A stretch of DNA of 64,000 nucleotides from Sutcliffiella rhizosphaerae (GCF_917563925.1 NZ_CAKJTJ010000005.1:1-64000), one strand, 5' to 3'; positions 42,163-52,572 are shown, counted from the first letter of the stretch. A program made the numbers and translations. The notes: generated by a model from the letters alone, not told the origin.

Positions 42163-43434
42163 ATGCCTATAAATTTAGATATGATTGAAAAATGGGATAG
42201 AGAGGATTCACTAAGTAAATATCGTGAAGAATTTTATCTACTAAAAGATTCAATCTATATGGATGGAAATTCATTAGGACTTTTGTCAAAGAGAGCGGAA
42301 CAATCGCTTCTTTCTATGTTGGATTCTTGGAAAAAACGTGGTATAGATGGTTGGACTAGCGGAGAGGAACCATGGTTTTACCTTGCTGAAAAGCTAGGAG
42401 AAATGAGTGCACCGTTAGTGGGGGCAAGATCTGAAGAAGTAATTGTAACAGGATCTACGACTACAAACCTGCATCAGTTATTAGCAACCTTCTACATACC
42501 CGATGCAGAAAGAACGAAAATTGTATCGGATGAGCTCAATTTCCCCTCAGATATATATGCAATTCAAAGTATCCTATCATTAAAAGGATACAAACCAGAA
42601 GAACATCTAATCGCTATTAAGAGCAGGGATGGGCACACTATCGATGAGGAAGATATAATAGCTTCTTTGAAAGAGGATGTTGCTCTATTAATCTTACCTA
42701 CAGTACTTTATAGAAGTGGTCAGCTGTTTAATATAGAAAAAATAACGAAAATCGCTCATGAGAAGGGGATAATAGTAGGTTGGGATGGCTGTCATTCGGT
42801 TGGTACTATACCTCATAAGTTTCATGATTGGAATGTTGATTTTGCCTATTGGTGCAATTACAAATATCTTAATTCTGGGCCAGGTGGAGTCGGATCCCTG
42901 TTTGTCCATGAAAAGCACTTTAATAAAACCCCTGGATTGATGGGGTGGTTCGGATCAGATAAGCAAAAGCAATTTGATATGGAACATACCTTTTTAAAGG
43001 CTAAAAATAGTGGTGCTTACCAAATAGGAACACCTCATATATTCAGTATGGCTCCGTTACTTGGAGCTCTGCAAATGTTTAATGAAATAGGGATGGAGAA
43101 ACTACGTGTTAAATCTCTGCACATGACAAAAATTATGATGAGTCTAATCGAGCAGGAACTATCGCACTTTGGTTTTAAGATTATCAATCCGAAAGAGGAT
43201 ACATCTCGCGGCGGTCATATCAGTATCTTGCATCCGGAAGCAGCAAGAATATGCAAGGCTTTAAAAGAGCACCGTGTAGTGCCGGATTTCCGTAAGCCAA
43301 ATATTATACGTTTGGCCCCAGTCGCATTATATAATACCTATCAAGATGCCTATGATACGGTAATAATATTAAAAGAAATCATGCAAAATAAAGAGTATGA
43401 AAAATTCACAAATGAACGTGAAGTGGTAGCTTGA
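42163..43434 (+). CDS. kynU: Kynureninase
   Basis: The 423-residue PLP enzyme has the Schiff-base Lys in [19 protein letters not shown] (near residue 229). [20 protein letters not shown] is the phosphate-binding segment. It cleaves kynurenine to anthranilate and alanine in tryptophan catabolism. The length fits the family. kynB follows 14 bp later. GAGGAGG sits before the ATG. Confidence 0.93.
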   Translation: MPINLDMIEKWDREDSLSKYREEFYLLKDSIYMDGNSLGLLSKRAEQSLLSMLDSWKKRGIDGWTSGEEPWFYLAEKLGEMSAPLVGARSEEVIVTGSTTTNLHQLLATFYIPDAERTKIVSDELNFPSDIYAIQSILSLKGYKPEEHLIAIKSRDGHTIDEEDIIASLKEDVALLILPTVLYRSGQLFNIEKITKIAHEKGIIVGWDGCHSVGTIPHKFHDWNVDFAYWCNYKYLNSGPGGVGSLFVHEKHFNKTPGLMGWFGSDKQKQFDMEHTFLKAKNSGAYQIGTPHIFSMAPLLGALQMFNEIGMEKLRVKSLHMTKIMMSLIEQELSHFGFKIINPKEDTSRGGHISILHPEAARICKALKEHRVVPDFRKPNIIRLAPVALYNTYQDAYDTVIILKEIMQNKEYEKFTNEREVVA

Positions 43435-43448
43435 GGGAGGGGAAAGAT

Positions 43449-44072
43449 ATGGAGATAATTGATATTTCAAGAAAATTGGATGTAACTACACCAACTTGGC
43501 CAGGAGATACTCCGTTTTCATACCGTGTAAATTGGTCAAAACAACATACGGGCTCTGTCAATGTTGGAAATGTTACGATGAGTGTTCATACTGCGACACA
43601 TGTAGATACTCCTTTTCATTTTACAGAAGAAGGAGAGAAATTGGATGAGATTGCACTTTCCACATATATTGGTGACGCCTTTGTCGTTGACGTTACTGGA
43701 ATAGATAGTGTCCAACTGGAAGATGTGAAGAATAAACTGAAAAATCAAGGAGGGAAAAGGATATTATTTAAGACAAACGGATGGAAAATAGCAACTATTT
43801 TTCCCGAATTGATTCCAACGCTAGATAAAAAAGTAGTGGAATTTCTGCAAGAACTAGCTGTCCCTCTCATAGGCTTGGATCTTCCTAGTGTCGATAAAAT
43901 TGATAGTAAATCGCTTCCTATTCATCATGCTTTGCATATAGCTAATATACATATATTGGAAGGTTTAGATCTCTCAAGTGTGGAAGAAGGAGAATATCAA
44001 CTAGTTGCCTTGCCTCTTAAGATATCAGGATCTGATGGCAGCCCAGTACGTGCTGTATTACTAAAACCGTGA
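43449..44072 (+). CDS. kynB: Kynurenine formamidase
   Basis: The protein is 207 residues from ATG 43449 (GAGGGAGGGG upstream). The zinc-binding cyclase-family motif SVHTATHVDTPFHFTEEG is present, with further His residues in PIHHALHIANIHILEGLDL. KynB hydrolyses N-formylkynurenine. Together with kynU it should convert formylkynurenine to anthranilate. The first enzyme, tryptophan 2,3-dioxygenase (kynA), is not in the window. Confidence 0.92.
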   Translation: MEIIDISRKLDVTTPTWPGDTPFSYRVNWSKQHTGSVNVGNVTMSVHTATHVDTPFHFTEEGEKLDEIALSTYIGDAFVVDVTGIDSVQLEDVKNKLKNQGGKRILFKTNGWKIATIFPELIPTLDKKVVEFLQELAVPLIGLDLPSVDKIDSKSLPIHHALHIANIHILEGLDLSSVEEGEYQLVALPLKISGSDGSPVRAVLLKP

Positions 44073-44135
44073 AGGTAATTATTTGCTTTCTTCCCATCCT
44101 TTTCATAAAATATATTTATTCTAAGCGGATGAGGT

Positions 44136-44864
44136 ATGAACATGAAAAAATGGCAAAAAGTCAGTTTAGTGGCCAGTGGTATAGTTTGTAGTATTGTTGT
44201 AATTACTTGTGTTTATTTATGGGCTACACCATATAAACTTATAGATGAAAATAGTCTAAAATCAGATGAAAACGTAATGGTAAAGGATAGTAATAATTGG
44301 ATTACTTTCTTTCCGAGTGAAAATAATGATGAAGCAGGTGTAATCTTTTATCCCGGTGGTAGAGTTGAGGCAAATGCATATGCCCCAATAGCTAGACGCG
44401 TAGCTGAACAGGGAGTTCCATTCATTATTGCGAAAATGCCATTGCACCTAGCTGTATTAAGTTCAAACAAAGCAGATACTATTTTAGAGAAATTTGATGA
44501 AAGAGAATGGGTGCTTGCGGGTCATTCCCTTGGTGGGGCAATGGCAGCGAGGTATGTAAAGCACAATCCAGATAGAGTCTCTGGGCTCATATTGTTAGCG
44601 GCATATCCAGCAGAAGGAGATGATCTCACTGATTTTGCAGGGGAAGTTCTCACCATTAAAGGCCAGTTAGACGGAGTTATTAATGAAGAGCGGTTAACAG
44701 AGTCTGATCATTTGCTCCCATCCCAGACTAGCACCATTATCATTCAAGGAGGGAACCATTCTCAATTTGGTGATTATGGACTTCAAAATGGAGACAATGA
44801 GGCAAAAATTACTAAAGAAGAGCAGTGGAATCGTATCGTGGAGGCAATAGTGAGGAGCTTTTAA
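44136..44864 (+). CDS. Membrane-anchored alpha/beta hydrolase
   Basis: The 242-residue protein has an N-terminal membrane helix (residues ~9-30), then a hydrolase with the nucleophile elbow GHSLGGAMAARYVKHNPDR (Ser near 135), FYPGGRVEANAYAPIA and a catalytic His in GGNHSQFG near 210. Family of extracellular dienelactone hydrolase-like esterases. It follows kynB by 63 bp but is unlikely to be part of that pathway. Start ATG 44136 or 44142. Confidence 0.82.
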   Translation: MNMKKWQKVSLVASGIVCSIVVITCVYLWATPYKLIDENSLKSDENVMVKDSNNWITFFPSENNDEAGVIFYPGGRVEANAYAPIARRVAEQGVPFIIAKMPLHLAVLSSNKADTILEKFDEREWVLAGHSLGGAMAARYVKHNPDRVSGLILLAAYPAEGDDLTDFAGEVLTIKGQLDGVINEERLTESDHLLPSQTSTIIIQGGNHSQFGDYGLQNGDNEAKITKEEQWNRIVEAIVRSF

Positions 44865-44882
44865 TACTCCTCACTAATGAAA

Positions 44883-46022
44883 TTAATTGATGATTCCTGT
44901 TCCTTTAATGTCCACTGTTACAGTAGGGTTAATTTCGATATTAGGATATACCTCTTTCCAATTTATCTTTTTCCATACATCATAATGGTGAATTTTAACC
45001 TCTTGACCTGTTCTTAGTACATCACTGTTTGCCTCTTGAATGATACCAACCACTTCAACTACCTTTTCTTCTATTGTTTGTGAAACTTTCTTTTCAAGTT
45101 CCTTCACTTTTTTCTTGCTAATTAATCCGTCCTTAGGATACTCCATAACATATGCGGTAAGATTAAGGTCCATATCAATCTTAATGTCAGTAGATGAACG
45201 AACAACGGATTTTACTTTTCTCTTAACATCTTTAATACCAATCATTAAATGTCGATTTTGAAAATTTTGTTCTTCTGGATGCACTACTATATTCAGTTGC
45301 GCTTGTTTTCCTTTTTTACCCATCAATAAAATTAATAAGGTAGACTGTTCAGCGTCTAGCTTCACACCTGTATAAACCTTATCATTAAAGAGCGCTACCC
45401 CGGTTAATTCAACGTCTTTTGTTTCGGTTTTTTTTAAAACTGGAAGGGAGAAATCACCAGTTGGATCAAACATAATTGGACAAACAGTCTGTACAGTTTC
45501 GTTTACAGCAAGTGTGTCTTCCTCAGAGGTAATAAGCAAATCGCTAATCGCTTCGGTTAAAAGCGTCTCTTTAATAGATCGCATGTTAATAATCTCTCCT
45601 GCCGTGCCTTCTACAATTGCTAACTTTGCACCTAGAGGAGCAGCAGGGTCGCGATACAAGATATCAAGTAAGGAGTAGAGATCCTCGGTTGCTAATTCTT
45701 CTCCTATTAAACAAACCCTCATTTTACTCGGTGAAAATTGTCCAGGTATTTTCCTATCTAATGATAAACGAGTATCACTAATCGTAGTCCCAATACCTTC
45801 TACTACGGCAACGGAAGCCTCACCAGGCTTTCCGCCGACACTTAGCGTTTTTGACTCTCGGATAGCTACGTTAGAAATGATTTGTCCATCTTCGCCTTTA
45901 TCCAAACCAATAATAAATACTAATTTTAAATCTTTTAACAATTTTTGATCCCAGCATCCTGTAAGTAAAGTAAAGGAAAGTAATACGATTAAAAGACGAA
46001 CGAATTTACGTTGAAGCAGCAT
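44883..46022 (-). CDS. Germinant receptor C subunit, Ger(x)C lipoprotein
   Basis: The 379-residue lipoprotein has lipobox LLTGCWDQ (Cys23). The GCWDxxL...LVFIIGLDKG start and the 'SKMRVCLIGEELA' and DLNLTAYVMEYP segments are Ger(x)C features. It is the outer lipoprotein of a GerA-type nutrient receptor in the spore inner membrane. Its start overlaps the B subunit gene by 17 bp. Confidence 0.9.
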   Translation of the reverse strand: MLLQRKFVRLLIVLLSFTLLTGCWDQKLLKDLKLVFIIGLDKGEDGQIISNVAIRESKTLSVGGKPGEASVAVVEGIGTTISDTRLSLDRKIPGQFSPSKMRVCLIGEELATEDLYSLLDILYRDPAAPLGAKLAIVEGTAGEIINMRSIKETLLTEAISDLLITSEEDTLAVNETVQTVCPIMFDPTGDFSLPVLKKTETKDVELTGVALFNDKVYTGVKLDAEQSTLLILLMGKKGKQAQLNIVVHPEEQNFQNRHLMIGIKDVKRKVKSVVRSSTDIKIDMDLNLTAYVMEYPKDGLISKKKVKELEKKVSQTIEEKVVEVVGIIQEANSDVLRTGQEVKIHHYDVWKKINWKEVYPNIEINPTVTVDIKGTGIIN

Positions 46023-47115
46023 GTTTTTTCTCCTTCCTCCATTTTTTCTTTATCACGGCAACCATAAAGAATAATAGTGGCAACACGAATGCAAAACTCA
46101 AAATAAGGTATTGGAAATATTTCCCTACCTGTTCCATTAAAAACTTGTCCTGGAAAAAGAATCCCGAGACAAAAATTGGAATAACAAGAAAAATTGGAAA
46201 GTATGCATGTGTATCCTTTTTAAATAGTTCTTTAAGTCCAATGCTTGCTTGAAACAGATAGATAATAAAGGAATTAGTCATCGGTATGATCCAGACCGCT
46301 AGAAAAACTAAATCTAACCGTTCTATCACTTCAAAAGAAATGGCTTTTAACATGTAAAGAACAGGTTCAGGTACAAGGGGTAATTCATCTGGACTAAAGT
46401 AAATTAAGCTTGTAAAAACAAAAAATGTATAGATACTGACAGTAGAGATGTTTGCGTATGTTAAGGTTCTCAGTGTCTTTGTTTTATTTAAAACTGTGTG
46501 ATAGACGATAAGAATTATTTCGAATCCTGTTAATGCAATCATTACGTCTTTCGTTGCTAAAAAGATATCTTTCCAATTAGACTGTTTTACAGGCAATATA
46601 TAGCTTAACTGGACGTCTTTATAGACGGAGATAGTGAGTATTATAAAGAAAAGAATGATAGGCGTTAATAAACTGAAATACCTTGCAATCATTAGTATAT
46701 TGTCACTAGCTAAATAAACAGAGACGATGATAATCAAAAAGTAAATAACCCAAAAAGGTGTTAATGGGAGCATCCAATTATTAATTAAACTTGTCTGTAA
46801 TACAGCTACTAGAGCTGCAACTGTAGTGAAATAAACCGTATATATTAACACAAACATGTTACCTAAAACTTTACCAAAAAGTGCTTTTATGATTTGGTAG
46901 AGGTTTTTCCCAGGAAAAAGTTTAACCAGATTTATGGAGATGAAAATCCATAGCTGAATCACAATACCTGCAAATAACGTAGCCATCCAACCATCACCTT
47001 TAGCAGAGTTATGTACTGCGAAAGGTAGAGAAAGAATACCAACCCCTAATTGAGTTTGTATGATAAGAAAGAAAAGCTGACCTTGAGAAATGGCTCGATC
47101 TACAACCTTCTTCAT
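46006..47115 (-). CDS. Germinant receptor B subunit, GerAB/spore permease family
   Basis: The protein is 369 residues from ATG 47115 (AAGGAG upstream); the longer frame to 47202 overlaps the A subunit. About ten membrane helices are predicted, with the family signature FFLIIQTQLGVGILSLPFAV near the start. GerAB-type subunits belong to the APC amino acid transporter superfamily and bind the germinant. Confidence 0.92.
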   Translation of the reverse strand: MKKVVDRAISQGQLFFLIIQTQLGVGILSLPFAVHNSAKGDGWMATLFAGIVIQLWIFISINLVKLFPGKNLYQIIKALFGKVLGNMFVLIYTVYFTTVAALVAVLQTSLINNWMLPLTPFWVIYFLIIIVSVYLASDNILMIARYFSLLTPIILFFIILTISVYKDVQLSYILPVKQSNWKDIFLATKDVMIALTGFEIILIVYHTVLNKTKTLRTLTYANISTVSIYTFFVFTSLIYFSPDELPLVPEPVLYMLKAISFEVIERLDLVFLAVWIIPMTNSFIIYLFQASIGLKELFKKDTHAYFPIFLVIPIFVSGFFFQDKFLMEQVGKYFQYLILSFAFVLPLLFFMVAVIKKKWRKEKKHAAST

Positions 47116-47131
47116 GTTTAATAACTCCTTA

Positions 47132-48565
47132 TTATGACTTCTTATTTCTTTGTTTAGGTTGTGTATCCCTGGGCCGCTTCTTAAAGAAGGGAAGTGGCAC
47201 ACGTATGAGTGTATCTTTAAGCTCAGAAAACTGAAGCGTGCTTAATGGAGAAAAGTAAGGGGTACCAAAGGATTCCAGCTTGCATAAATGGATAAGAACA
47301 AACATAGCAAGGAAACTCATACCGATAAAACCAAACATAGCTGCCATTAACATAAATGGAAAACCCAACATTCTAATGGATGAACCCATTTCTGTTATGG
47401 GAATCATGAAAGACGAAATAGCAGTTATCGCTACTACAATTATCATCGTGTTTGAAACTAGATTTGCTTCCACTACTGCAGTCCCAATTACAAGTCCGCC
47501 AACAACACCAATTGTTTGTGCGATACGACTTGGAAGTCTGATAGCAGCTTCCCTTAAAATCTCTAACGTAATCTGCATGGCCAAAGCTTCAATTAAGGGG
47601 GGATATGGAACATATTCCAAAGATGATTTAATAGAAAATATAATTTCAGTAGGTAGTATTTCATAGTGAAACGATACAATGGCAATATAAAGCGCAGGGA
47701 GCATAACGGTTATTAAGAAACCGACTAATCGGAGAAACCTGATGAATGAACCAAACTGTGGTCTGCTATTATAATCATCGGGTGATTGAAAGAATGTAAA
47801 AAAGGTAGCAGGAACAATTAAAGCACTTGGGCTGTTATCTGCAATTACTGCAACTCTTCCATCCAATATATTTGCGACTGTTCGATCAGAACGCTCAGTA
47901 CTAAGCATAGTTGGAAATATAGTCATATTTGAGCTGAGAAATTCTTCAATATGTCCCGGTGCAAGGACATAATCAATATTAATTTGTGATAATTTTTCTT
48001 CAAGCGTCTGAACAATTTTCGAATTAGCAATATGATCTAAGTAAATGATTGCTACTTTAGTATTGGATTCAAAACCAATGGTAAAATACTTAATTTTAAT
48101 GTTTTGGTTATGTACTCGTTTTCTGATTAACGCAATGTTTGTTGAGAGAGGTTCGATAAAGCCTTCATGAGAGCCTCGAATTACTCCTTCTGTTTCAGGC
48201 TCTTTAATATTACGCGACGTAGGAGATTTAGCATCAAATACTAGCAATAGATCAGTACGATGTCTAACTAGCACACAGCTACCTTCTAATAGTCGTTTTG
48301 TAATTTCTTTGACACTATTGGTTTCCAAAATAAACGTTTCCGCCAATTTCATTTCCATACTGCCAATATTCATTGGCTTAATAATTCTTTCTTCTATTGT
48401 TTTTTTATCGACAATAGTTTCTATATAAACTAAGTAAGCTTCTTCATTTTGCAGAGGTGCATAATCTAAGATGAAGTCCTCAGAATGAACAAAGTGCTCT
48501 CTTAAAAAAAAGAGATTTTCTTCAAGCTTATCCGTAAATACGTCGGAATCTTTATTCATCTTCAT
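47132..48565 (-). CDS. Germinant receptor A subunit, GerA family
   Basis: The protein is 477 residues from ATG 48565 with GGAGGTG upstream. The N-terminal soluble domain (FFLREHFVHSEDFILDYAPL) is followed by the conserved DGRVAVIADNSPSALIVPAT and FLRLVGFLITVMLPALYIAI and the membrane region with five or so helices. Gene order A-B-C resembles gerA, gerB and ynd operons rather than gerK. Forespore (sigma-G) expression is expected from the family. Confidence 0.93.
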   Translation of the reverse strand: MKMNKDSDVFTDKLEENLFFLREHFVHSEDFILDYAPLQNEEAYLVYIETIVDKKTIEERIIKPMNIGSMEMKLAETFILETNSVKEITKRLLEGSCVLVRHRTDLLLVFDAKSPTSRNIKEPETEGVIRGSHEGFIEPLSTNIALIRKRVHNQNIKIKYFTIGFESNTKVAIIYLDHIANSKIVQTLEEKLSQINIDYVLAPGHIEEFLSSNMTIFPTMLSTERSDRTVANILDGRVAVIADNSPSALIVPATFFTFFQSPDDYNSRPQFGSFIRFLRLVGFLITVMLPALYIAIVSFHYEILPTEIIFSIKSSLEYVPYPPLIEALAMQITLEILREAAIRLPSRIAQTIGVVGGLVIGTAVVEANLVSNTMIIVVAITAISSFMIPITEMGSSIRMLGFPFMLMAAMFGFIGMSFLAMFVLIHLCKLESFGTPYFSPLSTLQFSELKDTLIRVPLPFFKKRPRDTQPKQRNKKS

Positions 48566-48710
48566 AGACAATGGCACCTCCAATATTTGTATATTATTTT
48601 TTGTGTTTTATAACTGAATTATTCATGTGCCTAAATTATTTTGCTATACTTACCTTAGTTCATACTAATAATGTTGGAAATTTCAGTATCAAATTACAGG
48701 AGTTTTTGCA

Positions 48711-50993
48711 ATGAATACTATATTGGTTTCAGTTAGAAAATTAGTGGAATTTGTAATGATGAATGGCAGTATTGATTCTAGATTTGTAGGATCGAATGTA
48801 TTGCAGGAAGGTACAAAAACTCATCAACGTATACAAAAGTTAAGAGGGGAAGGGTACGAAAAAGAAGTATATCTTTCACTCAAGAAACAAGTGGAATCTT
48901 TTTTGCTACTAATAGAGGGAAGATGCGATGGGATTTATCATACAGAAGAAAGAATAACGATTGAAGAAATAAAAACGACCAAAAGGGAATTGAATACTAT
49001 CACGGAATTAGATTACCCTGCCTATTGGGCTCAATTAAAAATGTATGCCTTTATGTATATGGAAGAAAATGAGATTTCGGAAATAGATATTCAAATGGTA
49101 TATGCAAGAAGGGACAATGAAGATACTGTCACTTTTAGAAGACATTATAACAAGAAGCAGCTTACTATCTTTGCTGATGAAGTAATATATGAATACCTCC
49201 TTTTTCAGAAAATACTTTGGGGATTCCGAAAAGAGCGGGATCAATCCATAGGAGAACTAGTTTTTCCATTTGACTCATTTCGAAAAGGACAGAGAGATTT
49301 ATCTAAAGCTGTCTATAAAACCATTCAAGAACAAAAAGTCCTCTTTGCAAAGGCTGCGACAGGTATAGGAAAAACAATGGCTACTATTTTTCCTGCCGTT
49401 AAATCTCTTGGAAAAGGTAAGTCTCAAAAAATTATGTATTTGACAGCTAAAAATGTGACGAAGACAGTGGTGGAAGATGCATGGAAACGATTAACTGAAA
49501 AAGGACTGTGCATGAAAGTTGTGTCCATTACCGCTAAAGAGAAGATATGTTTTCAAGAAGAGACATTATGTCAAAAAGAATTTTGTCCATTTGCGGACGG
49601 GTACTATGACAGATTGAAAGAAGGATTGACAGATGTACTCCGAAATGAATCATTGATGACCCAATCTGTGGTGGAAAGGTATGCAAAAAAACATCAATTA
49701 TGTCCGTTTGAATTTTCACTTGATATTGCACTGTATACAGATGCCGTTATATGTGATTACAACTATTTTTTTGATCCGAAAGTAAGACTTCAGAGGTGGA
49801 GCGAGTTTCATGAAGAGAGTATCGTACTTATCGATGAAGCCCATAATTTAGTCGATAGATCTAGAGATATGCATTCAGCATGTATTACAAAATCAATTTT
49901 TTTACAAGCTTCTAGGGAAATGAAAAATATAAACAATGATTTATACCTACAATTTAAAAAAATCAATGATAAGCTACTTTCCTGGAAAAAAGAAATAATA
50001 AATAATAATCAATATGTGTTTGAAGAAAAGCCAACTTTCTTACTTGATGCAGTTAATGAGGCGGTGAAGGCATGTGAACAATGGTTGTTGACTAATCCAT
50101 CACAAATGTCTTATCAGGATGTGTTAACATGTTATTTCGAAGGGCAGGATTTTTTACGAATTGGCAAAGAATATGATGCTCGGTATAAAACGGTTGTGAC
50201 GCTATTCAAAAATGATGTAAATGTAAAACTTGTTTGTTTGGATGCTTCCCTATCTATTAAAAGATTGACAGATAAAACTGCAGCAACTATATTTTTTTCT
50301 GCGACACTACATCCATTAGGATACTTCCAAAGAATGCTCGGTAGCGATCAAGAAGACTATCACCTAAGTATTCCTTCCCCATTTGATTCTGATAAGGTCA
50401 AAGTCTATGCCCAACCTATATCCACCATATATAAAGACAGGGGAAAATCCATCAATCCTATTATTCAATCTATTGTGAAGACGTTCCATACTAAGCCGGG
50501 TAACTATCTTATTTTTTTCCCTTCTTATGAATACATGGATATGGTTTATGAAGAGTACGTACCATATGCGATAAGTGATGGAGTAACCACCATTAAACAA
50601 GACAGGCTAATGAGTGAGGAAGAAAGGATTTCCTTTCTTGAACTATACAGCATTCCCTTAAACAAGGTACTCATTGGATTTGCAGTACTTGGTGGCGTGT
50701 TTTCAGAAGGTATTGACTTAAAAGGAGAAAGATTAACAGGAGTAGGAATTGTTGGGGTAGGTTTACCCCAGTTATCTTTAGAAAGAAATGTAATAAAGGA
50801 ATACTTTCATACTAGCGGACATAATGGTTTTGATTTTGCCTATGTGTATCCAGGAATGAACAAGGTGCAACAAGCTGGAGGGAGATTAATCAGAACAGAA
50901 GAAGACGAGGGGATTATCCTTCTCATGGATAAGAGGTTTTTTCAAGAAAGTTATAGGACGTTACTACCACCTGAATGGCGAAATTTCCAATAG
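48711..50993 (+). CDS. XPD/DinG-type Fe-S helicase with N-terminal nuclease-like domain
   Basis: The 760-residue protein begins with ~180 residues resembling the PD-(D/E)xK fold of Cas4/RecB: GRCDGIYHTEERITIEEIKT, in which Asp and Glu-x-Lys form the active site. Then follow Walker A FAKAATGIGKTMA, cysteines for a 4Fe-4S cluster in CFQEETLCQKEFCPFADGYY and QLCPFEFSLD, DEAHNLVDRS, and the C-terminal motifs QAGGRLIRTEED. Probably a 5'-3' DNA helicase in repair; family proteins with this domain order occur in many Bacilli. Start ATG 48711 (AGGAG). Confidence 0.82.
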   Translation: MNTILVSVRKLVEFVMMNGSIDSRFVGSNVLQEGTKTHQRIQKLRGEGYEKEVYLSLKKQVESFLLLIEGRCDGIYHTEERITIEEIKTTKRELNTITELDYPAYWAQLKMYAFMYMEENEISEIDIQMVYARRDNEDTVTFRRHYNKKQLTIFADEVIYEYLLFQKILWGFRKERDQSIGELVFPFDSFRKGQRDLSKAVYKTIQEQKVLFAKAATGIGKTMATIFPAVKSLGKGKSQKIMYLTAKNVTKTVVEDAWKRLTEKGLCMKVVSITAKEKICFQEETLCQKEFCPFADGYYDRLKEGLTDVLRNESLMTQSVVERYAKKHQLCPFEFSLDIALYTDAVICDYNYFFDPKVRLQRWSEFHEESIVLIDEAHNLVDRSRDMHSACITKSIFLQASREMKNINNDLYLQFKKINDKLLSWKKEIINNNQYVFEEKPTFLLDAVNEAVKACEQWLLTNPSQMSYQDVLTCYFEGQDFLRIGKEYDARYKTVVTLFKNDVNVKLVCLDASLSIKRLTDKTAATIFFSATLHPLGYFQRMLGSDQEDYHLSIPSPFDSDKVKVYAQPISTIYKDRGKSINPIIQSIVKTFHTKPGNYLIFFPSYEYMDMVYEEYVPYAISDGVTTIKQDRLMSEEERISFLELYSIPLNKVLIGFAVLGGVFSEGIDLKGERLTGVGIVGVGLPQLSLERNVIKEYFHTSGHNGFDFAYVYPGMNKVQQAGGRLIRTEEDEGIILLMDKRFFQESYRTLLPPEWRNFQ

Positions 50994-51090
50994 ATCGAAA
51001 TCTCTAAACGAAAAATTTACATTCCATTAAAACTTCATCAACATTTTTCCATTATGATTAGGATAGCTTGATGTAAGGTGGGTGTAGATA

Positions 51091-51276
51091 ATGAGTAATG
51101 AATTAAAAAAGGCACTAAAACAACAAAGAGAGTATTATATTGATAAACTATTGCTGATTAATGTATATAATGATAACGTCTTAAACGGACTAACTATAAC
51201 TGAATTAAAAGAAGAATATAATTACTTTTATAATGATTTTCCAAGCAAAAAATTAACAATGATTAGAAAAGCGTAA
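51091..51276 (+). CDS. FbpA-like Fur-regulated basic protein
   Basis: The 61-residue protein starts MSNELKKALKQQREYYIDKL and continues LTITELKEEYNYFYND. This is the 'xxKEYxIDKLxxxxVYxxxx.xLxxLTxxELxxEY' pattern of FbpA in Bacillus, a helper of the iron-sparing RNA FsrA. No clear Fur box was found upstream, so the name is tentative. The last codons are formed by a dispersed repeat that begins within the gene. Confidence 0.55.
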   Translation: MSNELKKALKQQREYYIDKLLLINVYNDNVLNGLTITELKEEYNYFYNDFPSKKLTMIRKA

Positions 51277-51358
51277 GCGCCTTGTTCAGCCCCGACAAGC
51301 ATAAGCTAAACAACTTTACCTTCTGGCCATTTTGGCTTATGACCTCGAATGCTGGGGG
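51265..51358 (-). repeat. Dispersed Bacillaceae repeat, reverse orientation
   Basis: AGAAAAGCGTAAGCGCCTTG followed by TTCAGCCCCGACAAGCATAAG and, after an ACCTTCTGG block, GGCTTATGACCTCGA. It is the reverse complement of the unit at 7587-7707 with scattered changes. It provides the 3' end of the FbpA-like gene. Confidence 0.75.
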
Positions 51359-51400
51359 TAGAAACCTTTCGAACGTTAATAATATTGACTTTACTGATGA

Positions 51401-51440
51401 AAAAGGCATAACCCATTAATACTAGTGGGTTATGCCTTTT
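51401..51440 (-). terminator. Terminator overlapping the end of the MscS gene
   Basis: AAAAGGCATAACCCA and TGGGTTATGCCTTTT form a perfect 15-bp stem overlapping the last codons and the stop at 51430. Confidence 0.85.
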
Positions 51441-52572
51441 GACCTTTTGTTTCCCTAAGCTCATTTTTAAATGCTTCTTCTTCCTTGCTTTCTCCAAATT
51501 GTAGTGTGGTGGTAGGAAGAGAAACGCCTGCTCTTTCTTCTTCAATTATCTCCATTATTTTAAAGTTGATATCTTCCTTCACCTCAAGATATTCTCCCCA
51601 ATTAACGCTTTTAGTAAAGAAATACAAAAAGATATCAAGACTGCTAGTACCAAAATTATCGAAGCGAACCATAATTGTTTCTTGATCGATGCCATCATGG
51701 TTTTTTAACATTTCTTCAATTCGTCTTACAACTCTTTCTAAAGTGGGTTTTGGTGTATCATATTGTAGACCTAGTGTAAAAGATATTTGTCGTTTTCCCA
51801 TTTTAGACCAGTTAGTTATAGGTTCATTAGAAAGGGTAGCATTGGGAACTGTCACTACTGCTTGAGCGAAAGTACGAATTTCCGTACTTCTGAATGTAAT
51901 ATCCTCGACAACTCCCTCAACACTTGGGGTTTTTATCCAATCTCCAATGGTAAAAGGCTTTTCAGTCACAATAATTAAGCCACCAAGTAAATTTTTGATC
52001 GATTCCTGTGCCGCTAACGCGAATGCTAAACCTCCAAGACCTAAACCTGCAACTATTCCTCCGACATCAAATCCCCATACATCCAAGATAATGCTAAAAG
52101 TGAGTGCTAGTAGAATAAATCGTAATACTTTAGTGACGAAAGGCATGACAATTTTATCTACTTCCACTTCAAGGCGGTTGGTCAGATTTGTGAAAAGATT
52201 GGAGGAGTATGGAATAAAATTAAAAATCCCCCATGCAATCAATCCAATAATGGAAGAGCGTATTAATATGGAGAGAGTTGCAGCTTCTATTAATACGAAT
52301 GGTGCTGCTTTCAGTGCGAAAAATATCCCCAATACTACAAAGAACATTCTGACTGGCTTATCAAATGAAATAACAATATACCTAAATAAATCAGTAGGTG
52401 TCTTACTGGATAATGTAAGTATTCCCTTGAAAAAATATTTGGTGAATAGTTTTCTCCAGACAAGGAAAAGTGTCAAGATGAAAAATGCTGCTCCTAAATC
52501 AATCCAAAAACCTGTGTCAGTCCAAAAATCGGCAGTCAGCGTTTCTGTAAACCAATGAATCATGTTGTTCAA
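51430..52572 (-). CDS. MscS-family mechanosensitive channel
   Basis: The 380-residue protein has an N-terminal membrane region of four to five helices, then the conserved pore helix VGGIVAGLGLGGLAFALAAQ and QESIKNLLGGLIIVTEKPFT, followed by a cytosolic beta domain (TFRSTEIRTFAQAVVTVPNA). This matches small-conductance channels of the YnaI/YkuT type. TTG 52572 has GAGGAGGA 8 bases upstream. It opens under membrane tension to relieve osmotic shock. Confidence 0.9.
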   Translation of the reverse strand: MNNMIHWFTETLTADFWTDTGFWIDLGAAFFILTLFLVWRKLFTKYFFKGILTLSSKTPTDLFRYIVISFDKPVRMFFVVLGIFFALKAAPFVLIEAATLSILIRSSIIGLIAWGIFNFIPYSSNLFTNLTNRLEVEVDKIVMPFVTKVLRFILLALTFSIILDVWGFDVGGIVAGLGLGGLAFALAAQESIKNLLGGLIIVTEKPFTIGDWIKTPSVEGVVEDITFRSTEIRTFAQAVVTVPNATLSNEPITNWSKMGKRQISFTLGLQYDTPKPTLERVVRRIEEMLKNHDGIDQETIMVRFDNFGTSSLDIFLYFFTKSVNWGEYLEVKEDINFKIMEIIEEERAGVSLPTTTLQFGESKEEEAFKNELRETKGQKA

